A DNA stretch of 64,000 bases from Mucilaginibacter tundrae. Its GTDB lineage: Bacteria > Bacteroidota > Bacteroidia > Sphingobacteriales > Sphingobacteriaceae. The translations under genes were made by a program, and so were the position numbers. Position 1 is the first letter of the stretch, and each line of letters opens with the position of its first letter. The notes under the pieces are model-generated. The model saw only the letters and a list, made by a program, of their open reading frames with translations, did no database searches and was not told where the DNA came from. Shown in pieces: positions 33,519 through 43,015 of the stretch. The stretch covers positions 405,903 to 469,902 of the forward strand of contig NZ_JACCBZ010000005.1 of assembly GCF_013408825.1 (NCBI RefSeq), read 5' to 3'.

Positions 33519-34556
33519 TTACAAGGTTTCCATATCTATAACGAAGCGATACCGCACATCTCCTTTTTGCATACGTTCATACGCGATTTCAATATCTTTC
33601 ATGTCGATCATTTCTATGTCAGCAACGATATCGTGCTCTGCGCAGTAATCCAGCATTTCCTGAGTTTCCTTAATGCCACCCATTCCAGATCCAACGAGGC
33701 TTTTGCGTCCGCCGGTTAAGCTAAAAATTGATAAGGTTGCCGGTTTATCAGGCAATCCAACACAGATATGGACTCCATCCGTTTTTAACATGGACATATA
33801 CATGTTATAGTTATGTTCTGCCGCGATAGTGTCAATGGTAAAATCAAAACTCAATTTAGCCTCCTCAACTTGTTTGGGATCGCTAGTTACTAAAAAGTAA
33901 TGGGCGCCCAGCCGTCTTGCATCAGCCTCTTTGTTTGGCGAGGTGCTCAATACCGTTACTTCAGCACCAAAAGCAACGCCGAATTTAACCGCCATGTGCC
34001 CTAAGCCGCCCAAACCAATAACTGCAAGTTTATGTCCTTTTCCTACTTTCCAGTGTTTCAGGGGAGAATAGGTTGTAATACCTGCACATAACAATGGGGC
34101 TACCGCGGCAAGGTTTAGTTTTTCCGAAATATGCAGGACGAATTCTTCTCTTACCACAATTGTATTTGAATAACCACCATAGGTTGGCAATCCGTCAAAC
34201 CCTAAATTGTTATACGTAAATACCCTGTGCGGGCAATACTGTTCCAGATCGTTCTTGCAATTATCGCAAGTCTGATCCGAGTCTACAAAACATCCTGTTC
34301 CGGCTAAATCGCCAACTTTGAATTTTTTAACGTGTTCGCCAACTTCTACTACCCTTCCAACTATCTCATGGCCTGGAACCATTGGGAATATCCCATCAAA
34401 CCAATCGTTGCGGATGGCATGCAGGTCTGAATGGCAGACACCGCAAAATAAAATATCAAACCGAACATCATGCGGGCCGACTTCGCGGCGGTTAAATGTC
34501 CAGGGCGCTAATGGCGTGTTGCCATCCTGTGCCGCATAAGCTTTAGTTTCAATCAT
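33519..34556 (-). CDS. Zinc-dependent NAD(P) alcohol dehydrogenase (cinnamyl-alcohol/YahK type)
   Basis: A 345-residue medium-chain dehydrogenase. The catalytic zinc ligands are in GVCHSDLH and GHEIVGRVVEVG. The structural zinc Cys cluster is in DQTCDNCKNDLEQYC. The cofactor fold is GLGGLGHMAVKFG. This branch reduces aldehydes with NADPH. It is the second of two minus-strand oxidoreductase genes, 61 bases after the MDR gene, and ends in its own terminator. Confidence 0.92.
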   Translation of the reverse strand: MIETKAYAAQDGNTPLAPWTFNRREVGPHDVRFDILFCGVCHSDLHAIRNDWFDGIFPMVPGHEIVGRVVEVGEHVKKFKVGDLAGTGCFVDSDQTCDNCKNDLEQYCPHRVFTYNNLGFDGLPTYGGYSNTIVVREEFVLHISEKLNLAAVAPLLCAGITTYSPLKHWKVGKGHKLAVIGLGGLGHMAVKFGVAFGAEVTVLSTSPNKEADARRLGAHYFLVTSDPKQVEEAKLSFDFTIDTIAAEHNYNMYMSMLKTDGVHICVGLPDKPATLSIFSLTGGRKSLVGSGMGGIKETQEMLDYCAEHDIVADIEMIDMKDIEIAYERMQKGDVRYRFVIDMETL

Positions 34557-34617
34557 ATATTTGTTTTAATTACCTGTTATTACATACTGAAGACGCACAT
34601 TGGTGCGAATGATAAGG

Positions 34618-35613
34618 CTAAATTTTAACGACCATTTTACCCTCATTCCTGCCTTCGAAAAGATCGATAAATGCGGAAGGCAGATTTTGAAAACCGTCTA
34701 TAATGGTTTCTGTGTAACTCATCTTTCCTGCGGCAAGCCAGGCTTCTAACTTTGTTAACGCTTCCGGGATATGATCGGAGAAATTATGGTATATAAAACC
34801 TTGAACAAGGATGCTTTTTAAGACCATCATCATTTCAAATCTCGGCCCTGTACCTGCCTCTGGGGCATTGTATAAAGAGATAGCACCACAGAGTGGAACC
34901 CTGGCAAACCTGTTCAGGTTATACATTACGGCGTCTGATATTTCCCCACCAACATTATCAAAATAAATATCCACGCCTTCCGGGCACATGTCGTATATCG
35001 AAGCGCGAAGGTTGACGTTGGTACGGTAGTTCAAGGCGTCGTCAAACCCATGTTTTTGAGTCAATAGCGTAGCTTTTTCATCTGTTCCAACAATTCCAAT
35101 CACTTTACACCCTAATATTTTACCGATCTGTCCGACTATGCTGCCAACAGCACCCGCAGCACCGGAGACAACTAGCGTTTCACCATACTTGGGCATACCT
35201 ATTTTTATCAGACCGAGGTAAGCTGTAAGCCCGGTCATCCCGAGGATGCCAAGGTATGCGCTTAGGGGCGCCTTGTTAGCATCTACCTTAACCAGTTCCT
35301 TTCCGTCGGACGTTTGATATTCCTTCCATTTCAAAATGCCGCTTACAAAATCGCCGGCAACAAAAGCAGGATTTGCAGATGAAATAACTTCTGCTACTAT
35401 GCCTGATTCGATTGGCTCGTCTATTTCAAAAGGCGGAATATAAGATTCGGAGAGGTTCATCCTTCCGCGCATATATGGATCAACGGAAACGAACCGTGTT
35501 TTAAGCAAGGCTTCGCCTTCGTTTGCCACAGGCATTGATTCACGTTCAAATTTAAAATTGCTGATCTCCGGTTTTCCGGAAGGTCTGCTCAATAAAGTGA
35601 TACTTTGATTCAT
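34618..35613 (-). CDS. NADP-dependent oxidoreductase, MDR superfamily (prostaglandin/leukotriene reductase or CurA type)
   Basis: A 331-residue zinc-free medium-chain reductase. It has FVSVDPYMRGRMN near residue 47, the nucleotide loop SGAAGAVGSIVGQIGKI, and a FDNVGGEISDAVMYNLN segment typical of alkenal double-bond reductases. Likely role: reduction of reactive enals or enones with NADPH. It leads the two-gene unit with the alcohol dehydrogenase. A Crp/Fnr-like palindrome 83 bases upstream may control it. Confidence 0.9.
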   Translation of the reverse strand: MNQSITLLSRPSGKPEISNFKFERESMPVANEGEALLKTRFVSVDPYMRGRMNLSESYIPPFEIDEPIESGIVAEVISSANPAFVAGDFVSGILKWKEYQTSDGKELVKVDANKAPLSAYLGILGMTGLTAYLGLIKIGMPKYGETLVVSGAAGAVGSIVGQIGKILGCKVIGIVGTDEKATLLTQKHGFDDALNYRTNVNLRASIYDMCPEGVDIYFDNVGGEISDAVMYNLNRFARVPLCGAISLYNAPEAGTGPRFEMMMVLKSILVQGFIYHNFSDHIPEALTKLEAWLAAGKMSYTETIIDGFQNLPSAFIDLFEGRNEGKMVVKI

Positions 35614-35695
35614 TGATCAAGATTAGAGAGACATTTTTATTGCAAATATCTCTTTAGGATGGTTATTATTCGATGATATAGCGCACAAGTTTGGT

Positions 35696-35709
35696 GTGAC
35701 CTAAGTCAC
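35696..35709. promoter_or_regulatory. Crp/Fnr-like operator
   Basis: GTGACCTAAGTCAC is a near-perfect palindrome (GTGAC arms, TA centre). It is upstream of the minus-strand MDR reductase gene and about 330 bases from a Crp/Fnr regulator gene. Nothing else is evident in the gap 35614-36036. Confidence 0.5.
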
Positions 35710-36036
35710 TGTGTCAACTGTAGAAATATTAAATTCTCATCCTTATTTTGCTGTAGTTTTTCTTTTAACATCACGATAAAAGCGGCAGGCAACAGCTTGA
35801 AGCATTGAAATACAGCTGCAGAATAAGTTATTTTGAATGTTAATGATTCAAGCAGTTTAAGTTTTATCACCCTAAGCGCATGACATGAACGCCATTCAAA
35901 AAATCTTAAATATTGAGAAATTTATAAGCAGCAATAAAAATGCGACTGGGCCCGCGTGATGGGTTTAATTTTGCTCGGTAAAATATTAAAATATGAGCTG
36001 CGGTTAATGACGGTACTAAAAGTGATACCTAAAGAA

Positions 36037-36603
36037 TTAGCCTTTACTAAACCGGCTCAAGGTTTCCCTTGAGACGCCGAGATAAGAAGCGAGCACTGAT
36101 TTCGGCACTCTCTGAAAAAGTGAAGGGTATTTTTCGAACAGTTCTGTATACCGGGATTGTGCATCATTTTTTAAAAGCGCGATAATCCTTTTTTGACCAT
36201 TAATAAATCCGGAAGTTGCTTTAAGACGAAAAAAGTGCTCCATCTTGTGCATTTCACGGCATAACTGTTCTTTTTTATTTAGCGTAAGCAGGAGAACCTC
36301 GACATTTTCAAGGCACGATATTTCAAAAATGGTGCGTTCATGTGTTGTTAGTGCATCGTAATCAGAAACCCACCAATTTTCCATGGCCAGCTGCAAAATA
36401 TGTTCTTTACCTTTTTCGTCAGTTAAAGCGGTTTTTAATAATCCCTTCATAACAAAATATTCATGGTCAACCAGTTCCCCAGCATGTAAAATAATTGCAT
36501 GCTTTTTAAACTTTTTCATTTGGAAGAATGAAGCAACATATTTTATTTCCTCTTCTGAAAGCTCAATAAATTCTTCGAATTGCTGTCTGAGTGCTGAGAA
36601 CAT
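36037..36603 (-). CDS. Crp/Fnr-family transcriptional regulator
   Basis: The start chosen is ATG 36603 (MFSALRQQFEEF); the longer frame to 36672 adds a non-typical hydrophobic stretch. The product is 188 residues, with a cyclic-nucleotide-binding-like beta-roll (FKKHAIILHAGELVDHEYFV) and a C-terminal HTH (VPKSVLASYLGVSRETLSRF). The beta-roll lacks a clear cAMP phosphate-binding cassette, as is common in Bacteroidota members. It is probably the regulator acting at the GTGAC palindrome near 35.7 kb (inference). Confidence 0.88.
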   Translation of the reverse strand: MFSALRQQFEEFIELSEEEIKYVASFFQMKKFKKHAIILHAGELVDHEYFVMKGLLKTALTDEKGKEHILQLAMENWWVSDYDALTTHERTIFEISCLENVEVLLLTLNKKEQLCREMHKMEHFFRLKATSGFINGQKRIIALLKNDAQSRYTELFEKYPSLFQRVPKSVLASYLGVSRETLSRFSKG

Positions 36604-37329
36604 GGTCAATATTACATATTTTATAGCAGTTACAAGAATGGCAAACCATCCGTTTTTTAAACTATTTAACATCTAATTAACTAAGAAAAGAAACCTTTAT
36701 GCAGCTAGGATTGATTGTTTTAAATCAATGAAATAATATTATTACCCCGTGAATGCGTATCAAGGCCTTTATTTTGTTTTCGCTAGCAGGGATAACATTA
36801 GTTTTAGTATTAGTTAGAAAATTTGAACTATAGACGAAATTCGAAGTGTAAACTATATTATAGCATATACCATAATGATCATATACATCAGGTTGATAAT
36901 ATATGCAGAATAAATAGGCCGGAATCAAACGATATTCAATTTTATTATGCCTGGCTATGAGTTGGCTGGATCTACGCTGAATAAATTGCAAATAAAAAGT
37001 AGACTGACCTGTCTATTATTTATATCTTTGTCGTATGTAGTTCCAGTGCGATTATATATTGCGATGTAGTATTAAAGTTATTTATGATCGAGACTTTATT
37101 ACTTCAGGTTTAATCACTTCGCTGGAAAGAAGAAATACCAGGAGCTTATCGTAATTATTACCTTCCATTCGAGGACAATCAATCAGGCATTAATGGTAAT
37201 CCATCATAAAAATACCGATTGCATGGGTAATTTGTTTAGCAGGCAAAAGTGCCCGCGATATTTGATGGATTCGCTTGACTCATCTACCTCATCCAGGAAA
37301 CCCAACTAAAAACTTGGTATTTTAAATTT
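36604..37329. other. Gene-free region with an orphan tetR-type promoter relic
   Basis: TAGAC-TGACCT-GTCTA at 37000-37015 is followed by a TATCTTTG promoter box (37023-37030) and an ATG (37035) that meets TAG at once. The layout closely resembles the operator/promoter before the TetR gene at 40308 (TAGAC-TT-GTCTA, then TTATCTTTA, then ATG). It looks like the front end of a lost tetR gene. The 88-codon minus-strand frame at 36725-36991 does not look coding. Confidence 0.45.
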
Positions 37330-38472
37330 ATGCAGTTAACTATTAAAGTAAAATTAACCATTCTGATTATTATCACTTGTCTTGCAATGTCCTTTAATTG
37401 CGAAAGCAAAGCAAAAACAGTTAAGTATTCCTATAAGCTACAAATCATTGATTCAACAAAGAAGGCTCCTGCTGTGTCATTCAAACCAAAAGGGCCAGCC
37501 CCGGCATGGGCACCCGATATTAAACCGGAAATGCTGGCCGTAATTGAAAAACTAGCCAGCTATCATGATAAACCACTGATCACCTTAACACCCGTGGAAG
37601 CCCGGAAGAACCATACCATGGCGGACGCCGTTAAGGATTTGTTGAAAGATCATCACATCTCTTTACCGGTTTATCAGATCGACACCATTGGTGAAGATAT
37701 TGGCGTAACCGGCGGGACAATCCATCTGCGCATATACACGCCCAAAGCAGGAAAAGGCCCATTTCCTATCATGCTGTACTTCCATGCCGGCGGGTTTGTG
37801 GTTTCCGGAATTGATGCTTATGATGCTACGCCTAATATATTAGCCGAACAAACTCATGCCATCGCTATTTCTGTTGGTTTCCGCTTGGCACCGGAATATA
37901 AATTCCCTACGGCATTAATGGACGGTTTTGCGGCTTACAAATGGGCTTTGGCCAATGCAAGCTCCATCAATGGCGATCCCCAAAATATTGCCCTAACAGG
38001 CGAAAGCGCAGGTGGAAATATTTGTGTCAACCTGGCGATTATGGCACGGGATAAGAATATTCAAATGCCAAAACACATTTTAGCCATATATCCTGTGGCA
38101 GGAACCGATACGGCCACTGACTCCTATGTTAAACAAGCCAATGCCAAACCGCTGAGCAAAGCAGCGATGATTTGGTTCTTAAAATATTACATTAATAGCA
38201 AAAGTGACCTTAACGATCCAAGGCTGAACTTGCTTATTGCCAACTTTAACGGACTGCCCCCGACGACCATTATTACTGACGAATTGGACCCAGTGCAAAG
38301 CGAGGATATAGCATTGGCTAATAAAATGAAGGCTGCGGGAGTTACAGTGGATGCCGAAAATTACGATGGGGTAAGCCACCAGTTCTTTGGCATGGGCGCC
38401 GTTATTCCACAGGCGAGGGAGGCTGAAGCCTACGCGGCAAAACAGCTGATTAAAGCGTTTAAGGAAAAATAA
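37330..38472 (+). CDS. Secreted alpha/beta hydrolase, HSL-type esterase
   Basis: A 380-residue protein with an N-terminal hydrophobic export signal (residues about 8-25). The hydrolase domain has the oxyanion motif as HAGGFVVSG (HAGG in place of the common HGGG), nucleophile elbow GESAGGN, catalytic Asp in DELDPVQS, and His in VSHQFFGMG. This is hormone-sensitive lipase family IV of bacterial esterases. It stands alone between two gene-poor gaps, so no pathway can be inferred. Confidence 0.88.
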   Translation: MQLTIKVKLTILIIITCLAMSFNCESKAKTVKYSYKLQIIDSTKKAPAVSFKPKGPAPAWAPDIKPEMLAVIEKLASYHDKPLITLTPVEARKNHTMADAVKDLLKDHHISLPVYQIDTIGEDIGVTGGTIHLRIYTPKAGKGPFPIMLYFHAGGFVVSGIDAYDATPNILAEQTHAIAISVGFRLAPEYKFPTALMDGFAAYKWALANASSINGDPQNIALTGESAGGNICVNLAIMARDKNIQMPKHILAIYPVAGTDTATDSYVKQANAKPLSKAAMIWFLKYYINSKSDLNDPRLNLLIANFNGLPPTTIITDELDPVQSEDIALANKMKAAGVTVDAENYDGVSHQFFGMGAVIPQAREAEAYAAKQLIKAFKEK

Positions 38473-38491
38473 AGTCGAAAAATTCGACTTT
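38471..38491 (+). terminator. Hairpin at the esterase stop codon
   Basis: AAAGTCGAA and TTCGACTTT are perfect 9-base arms around AAA, starting within the TAA stop. Only a weak T-rich tract follows, so efficiency is uncertain. Confidence 0.5.
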
Positions 38492-38832
38492 GGAAAATTT
38501 TGCTAAAGAAATTCTAATCAGCTTAAAAACATTTCAGTGAAGCTCTTTAAACCCGTACGATTGAAAATAAAGATGGTGAACCGGGTAAGCTTTAGACGTG
38601 CGAACTACTTTTGAATGATTTGCGGGTGTACAATTTTCTGTGATGACCATGATATTCAGGGCAACAAAGCTGCTTTTTGCGAATCCGATTCATAATTAAC
38701 CGCACAACCATATAGATGATTGCAAAAAGATCAGGTCAGGTACACTGGACAGAAAATGATCGGTCATAATTTGTCTTTTTCAAATTTTCAATACAGGATG
38801 GGTGCTACCCCAACAGCAATCTTTGTGATTCA
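38492..38832. other. Gene-free stretch
   Basis: No credible ORF, RNA or repeat seen between the esterase and the MFS gene, which are convergent. Confidence 0.4.
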
Positions 38833-40242
38833 TCACTCCGCCACATGCAATTCTTGTCCATCGCTTTTACCTTTTGGAAGTAAAATCAGCATTAAAGCGG
38901 TTAAGACCAGGCAGCCGATATCGGCTGCCGTGCTATACTCAAAAGCTTTAGTGTAATTCCCGTAGTGGGCTACGTTATAAAATATACCTCCTATGATACA
39001 AATCCCAAGGGCAGATGCCGTTTGCTGAAAAGTGCTATAGACCCCGGCCGCGGCACCTGCAAATTTATGGGGGACACCTTTTAATGCTAAGTTTAACAAA
39101 GATGGTAATATGAGTCCGTTACCCAGGCCATAGACACCCATTAGAATAAAAATAGTGATGCCGCTGACACCGGCTTTAAAAAGCACGATCTGTGAAGCGA
39201 AAGAAAATATCATCGCGGCTACGCCGGCTAGAGGTACTAATTTGCCAAAATTGGGAAGCAGCTTTGACGCAATTATAGAAGATAGTGTGAACATTACGCC
39301 GGGCAGAAAGAAATATAAGCCGGAATCTACCGAAGAAATGCCGAGTCCGTTTTGAAGAAATACCGCGCTTGTCAAGAGATAAGAAGTGTGCATCATGAAT
39401 TGGAAAAGCACCGCCACTAATCCGATAGAAAAGTCTTTATTATGAAAAAGCTCCACGTCAATTAGGGGGTTTGCGCCTTTTGTCCTTTTTATCCTTTGAT
39501 CGTAAATAAAATAGGCAAAGAGGATAAATGACAAAATTATAAGTACAATACTCCACAATGGCCACCCTGCTTCCCTGCCCTGTGTCAGTGGATAGATCAG
39601 GCAAAAAAGTGCGGCTGTCAGGATACCGATACCAGAATAATCGAAGACGTGATTTTCATGGCGCTCGGTTTCCGGCAGGAAATGGTGTGCCGCCCATAGG
39701 GCCAACAGTCCGATTGGCAGGTTGATAAAAAAGATCAGCCGCCAGCCGTCGAATAGCGTGTGTACCTGTGAGAGGTAGCCGCCTAAAACCTGCCCGATAA
39801 TAGATGCGATTCCCAGCGTGATCCCAAACCAGCCAATAGCCCTGGCGCGTTCCTTGGTGTTCGTAAAAAGAATTTGGATGAAGGCTATTGCTTGCGGCAC
39901 CATAAAGGACGCGCTAATTCCCTGGAAGAATCGTGTAATGTTTAACTCAATTGGCGTTTGTGCCAAACCGCAAAAGCAGGAAAATAAGGTAAAACTAAAC
40001 ATCCCCCAGAAAAAGATCTTTTTACGGCCAAAGTGGTCTCCAGCTCGCCCCCCAGTTATTAAGAAAGAGGCATAGCCTAGTAAATAGCCGGCGATTACGA
40101 GTTGGATCTGCCCATCAGTAGCGTGAACGCCCTTTTTAACTGACGGAATGGCCACATTGACGATAAATACATCGATCACTGATAATAATGGAGCGGTCAG
40201 TACAATGAGCAGGGCAATCCAGGGAGAGGTCGTTTTTTTCAT
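38833..40242 (-). CDS. MFS transporter, DHA2 (14-helix, EmrB/QacA) family
   Basis: The start chosen is ATG 40242; an upstream TTG at 40254 is less likely. The 469-residue protein has about 14 membrane helices. Motif A appears as GRAGDHFGRKKIFFWG, helix 1 has LSVIDVFIVNVAIPSV (motif D1), and helix 5 has GPVLGG-like IGQVLGGYLSQ (motif C). These belong to drug:H+ antiporters. The gene is divergent from tetR at 40308, with the TetR palindrome in between, so it is probably an inducible efflux pump. Confidence 0.92.
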   Translation of the reverse strand: MKKTTSPWIALLIVLTAPLLSVIDVFIVNVAIPSVKKGVHATDGQIQLVIAGYLLGYASFLITGGRAGDHFGRKKIFFWGMFSFTLFSCFCGLAQTPIELNITRFFQGISASFMVPQAIAFIQILFTNTKERARAIGWFGITLGIASIIGQVLGGYLSQVHTLFDGWRLIFFINLPIGLLALWAAHHFLPETERHENHVFDYSGIGILTAALFCLIYPLTQGREAGWPLWSIVLIILSFILFAYFIYDQRIKRTKGANPLIDVELFHNKDFSIGLVAVLFQFMMHTSYLLTSAVFLQNGLGISSVDSGLYFFLPGVMFTLSSIIASKLLPNFGKLVPLAGVAAMIFSFASQIVLFKAGVSGITIFILMGVYGLGNGLILPSLLNLALKGVPHKFAGAAAGVYSTFQQTASALGICIIGGIFYNVAHYGNYTKAFEYSTAADIGCLVLTALMLILLPKGKSDGQELHVAE

Positions 40243-40269
40243 AAATAAGGTCAAAGTTATAACAATTAG

Positions 40270-40283
40270 ATAGACTTGTCTAT
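40270..40283. promoter_or_regulatory. TetR operator between the MFS and tetR genes
   Basis: ATAGACTTGTCTAT is a palindrome with 6-base arms around TT in the 65-base divergent intergenic region. It is placed to repress both promoters. The sequence differs from the AGACCGAACGGTCT operators at 25 kb. Confidence 0.65.
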
Positions 40284-40307
40284 TTATTTTTTGTTATCTT
40301 TATACTT

Positions 40308-40871
40308 ATGAAAATTTCAGCGACAAGAGCGCGCATCCTTGATGTAGCTTCAAGGCTATTTTATGAACAGGGCTACAACTCCACCGGCATTAATCAGATC
40401 ATAGATGAAGCTGATATTGCCAGGGGCTCATTGTACAATCATTTCCCGTCAAAACGCGATTTGCTTACCGCTTATGTGCAACAGGCAGAAGAATTATGGT
40501 TTGCGGAACTGGAGCAATTTACCGGACCATTAACAGATCCGAAAGATAGGCTACTGGCATTATTCGATTATCGTATTGCGAGACAATTGGGCTCTGGGTT
40601 TGGAGGCTGTCAATTTACAAAAATTGGCGTTGAAGTGGCTAAAGATGATTTGGCGGCATTTGAGTTGTTGCGGCATCAAAAAGAAAGGATTAAACATTAT
40701 ATTAAAGATTTATTAACAAAAATAGACGTAAGCGGGATTGTCAGTAAAGAATTGCTGGCTAATAACTTCTTTTTAATCATGGAGGGCGCTACCGTCTCCG
40801 CCAGGGAATATAAGGATGCGGCTCCGCTTTATGAAGCTAAAAAGATCGCCGAAGAATTATTAAATATATGA
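40308..40871 (+). CDS. TetR-family repressor of the MFS pump
   Basis: A 187-residue protein. The N-terminal HTH reads ARILDVASRLFYEQGYNSTG then INQIIDEADIARGSLYNHFP; the C-terminal ligand-binding domain is of the TetR_C group with a GGCQFTKIGVEVAKDD segment. Divergent transcription from an MFS drug pump and the shared operator give a standard pump-repressor pair. Ligand unknown. Confidence 0.92.
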   Translation: MKISATRARILDVASRLFYEQGYNSTGINQIIDEADIARGSLYNHFPSKRDLLTAYVQQAEELWFAELEQFTGPLTDPKDRLLALFDYRIARQLGSGFGGCQFTKIGVEVAKDDLAAFELLRHQKERIKHYIKDLLTKIDVSGIVSKELLANNFFLIMEGATVSAREYKDAAPLYEAKKIAEELLNI

Positions 40872-41026
40872 TACTCTTAAACACTTGCGGAGAAGTATAG
40901 CGCTGTGGTAAAATAGGATGTTTACATAATCTTAGGAATTTTCCTATTAATCCATTGCACGTCAATTGCTGTGGCTTTACAAGGATTGTTTTAATTATAT
41001 AATTTTTTAAAGTAAGTTCGTCAAAA

Positions 41027-41644
41027 ATGACTTTTGTGTCTTCATCAAAACCCGTCAACGATCAGGAACTGATTGCCCTTTTAAGGGAGGGAAATGCTGC
41101 TGCCTACACTGAACTGTTTGACCGTTACCAACCTATACTATATGTCTATGCCCGTAAATCAACCGGGGATCGAGATACTGCCGCTGACATTGTGCAGGAT
41201 GTTTTTATTTCCCTTTGGGATAAGCGGGAATCGTTTCGGTATGAAGCATCGTTATTAACTTACCTTTACAGCGCGGTGCGTTACCAGTTCTTCAATTTGT
41301 TGGATAAACAAAAAGTTCGAGCCGATTATGCGGCCTCGTTGCAGCAGGACGCTGCTGAAGGTAGTCCGATGACAGACAATTACATGCGGGAAAAAGAAAT
41401 GTCGCGTTTGATCGAGCAGGCTGTTGACGCACTTCCGGCCAATTTACGTGAAGTATTCCTGCTTAGCCAGCGCGCAAATATGACAGCCGCCGAGATTGCC
41501 GAACTCTATGGTGTTTCCGAAAAAACCATTAAAAACAGGCTCAGTCTGGCCATAAAGCAACTCCGCCTAAAATTAAACCTGATGGGAATCGTGCCAATTG
41601 GTATGAGCATAGACCTTTTTTTGGAAATACTGAAAAAAAAGTAA
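41027..41644 (+). CDS. FecI-type ECF sigma factor
   Basis: A 205-residue sigma-70 ECF protein: region 2 has LREGNAAAYTELFDRYQPIL and IVQDVFISLWDKRESF, region 4 has ALPANLREVFLLSQRANMTA and LYGVSEKTIKNRLSLAIKQL. It is followed by fecR and susCD, the order of a trans-envelope signalling locus, so it most likely transcribes the susC promoter when FecR is relieved by the loaded transporter. Two small hydrophobic stretches end the protein, as in many Bacteroidota FecI homologues. Confidence 0.93.
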   Translation: MTFVSSSKPVNDQELIALLREGNAAAYTELFDRYQPILYVYARKSTGDRDTAADIVQDVFISLWDKRESFRYEASLLTYLYSAVRYQFFNLLDKQKVRADYAASLQQDAAEGSPMTDNYMREKEMSRLIEQAVDALPANLREVFLLSQRANMTAAEIAELYGVSEKTIKNRLSLAIKQLRLKLNLMGIVPIGMSIDLFLEILKKK

Positions 41645-41688
41645 AATTTATTCGGGATTTAATATAGAGTTAACTTACTAATGGATAT

Positions 41689-42816
41689 ATGGACGAAAAA
41701 CCGATATCCAGAGAACTGATCCGTCACTACCTCAGCGGTACCGCTACGGAAGAGGAAAAGGCTGTGGTGGAAAGTTGGCATTTAAGGGATGTTACAGCAC
41801 GGACAAGCCATACGCCGGATGCCGATGAAATCAGCGCGGTGCATATTCATATGCGCGAGGTGATCCAACTTCATGCGGGAACGCCGCAACGGATAAGGAG
41901 CTGGCAACGTATTGCTGCGGCTGCGTGCTTCCTGTTCATTTCTTCGATAGGGGGTTATTTTTTTGTTCACCAGCAGCAAAAGCCACAACTGGTAAAAAAC
42001 CAGGTGCACGATATTCTCCCCGGAACGGATAAGGCAACATTGACGTTGGCGAATGGAAAAAGAGTCCTATTAACCAAAGCATTTTCAGGGACAGTTGCAC
42101 AGCAAGGCAGCATGCAGGTGAAATTACATTCAGGATTAATCAGTTACCTGGCGACGAATGATAATGCAACGAGTACCGGGCCGATTTATAATACGCTGAC
42201 AACGGCCAGAAAAGAACAATTCCCGCTCGTGCTTTCCGATGGCACGAAAGTTTGGTTAAACTCGGTTTCGTCCATCACTTACCCGGTAATTTTTACTGGC
42301 AAAGAACGTGTAGTTAAGATTACCGGCGAAGCCTATTTTGAGGTGGCGCATAATAAAGATCATCCTTTTAAAGTAACAGTTGATGGCCAAACTGTCGAGG
42401 ATATCGGAACAGCTTTCAATATTAACGCTTATAATGATGAGCCTGTCATTCGCACTACACTTGTCACTGGTTCGGTTAAAGTCACGGAACACGAACAATC
42501 GGTACTGTTAAACCCGGGATATGCAGCTTCCACCAGGCGGAACAGCCATGTGATCAACGTCAGCGCTGCTGACATTGAAGAAGCCATTGCCTGGAAAAAT
42601 GGAGAAACGCTATTTAATGACGAGGATTTACCCACTATTATGCGGCAAGTCTCTCGTTGGTATGATGTGGATGTCACTTATGAGGGGCAGTTACCGCCAT
42701 GGCATTTTGCAGGCGGTATTTCACGCAAATCGAAGTTATCTAGCCTGTTGAAAATACTTGAGTTGAACAATATACATTTCACGGTTACAGGCAACAAAAT
42801 CACCGTGCACCCCTAA
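41689..42816 (+). CDS. FecR-type anti-sigma factor
   Basis: A 375-residue single-pass protein: cytosolic sigma-binding N-terminal domain (residues 1-80), membrane helix about 84-102 (IAAAACFLFISSIGGYFFV), periplasmic FecR domain (LSDGTKVWLNSVSSITYPVI, GEAYFEVAHNKDHPFKV, TAFNINAYNDE) and a C-terminal DUF4974 domain (about 300-375; MRQVSRWYDVDVTY, LLKILELNNIHFTV). It receives the signal from the STN domain of the SusC protein encoded next. 44 bases separate it from the sigma gene. Confidence 0.94.
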   Translation: MDEKPISRELIRHYLSGTATEEEKAVVESWHLRDVTARTSHTPDADEISAVHIHMREVIQLHAGTPQRIRSWQRIAAAACFLFISSIGGYFFVHQQQKPQLVKNQVHDILPGTDKATLTLANGKRVLLTKAFSGTVAQQGSMQVKLHSGLISYLATNDNATSTGPIYNTLTTARKEQFPLVLSDGTKVWLNSVSSITYPVIFTGKERVVKITGEAYFEVAHNKDHPFKVTVDGQTVEDIGTAFNINAYNDEPVIRTTLVTGSVKVTEHEQSVLLNPGYAASTRRNSHVINVSAADIEEAIAWKNGETLFNDEDLPTIMRQVSRWYDVDVTYEGQLPPWHFAGGISRKSKLSSLLKILELNNIHFTVTGNKITVHP

Positions 42817-42900
42817 TTGATTATAACGAATGATTTTAACCCAGAAAACGGAGGCGCATGAATAAATAACGACATACCACTTTCATAAGGGTACCAAAAA

Positions 42901-42929
42901 AACCGGGAGTGCTGGAAACACTACCGGTT
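42901..42929 (+). promoter_or_regulatory. Hairpin in the susC leader
   Basis: AACCGG-G-AGTG pairs with CACT-A-CCGGTT around CTGGAAA (10 base pairs, one mismatch), in the 199-base gap before susC. A second small stem GGGTCAACCC follows. It could be a 5' leader structure affecting RNA stability; there is no T-run, so it is not a normal terminator. Confidence 0.4.
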
Positions 42930-43015
42930 AACATTGGGTCAACCCTTACTCATCCTGACGGATAAGAATAAATCTAGCGAATTAATTTATAGTATTAACC
43001 CAACACAACAAATGT

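Noticed and set aside
36725..36991. 88-codon minus-strand frame in the gap upstream of the Crp/Fnr gene
   Set aside because: No family, no ribosome-binding context, and a low-complexity AT-driven composition.
42901..42929. Riboswitch before susC
   Set aside because: Only a simple hairpin with no recognisable aptamer; control by FecI/FecR is sufficient.
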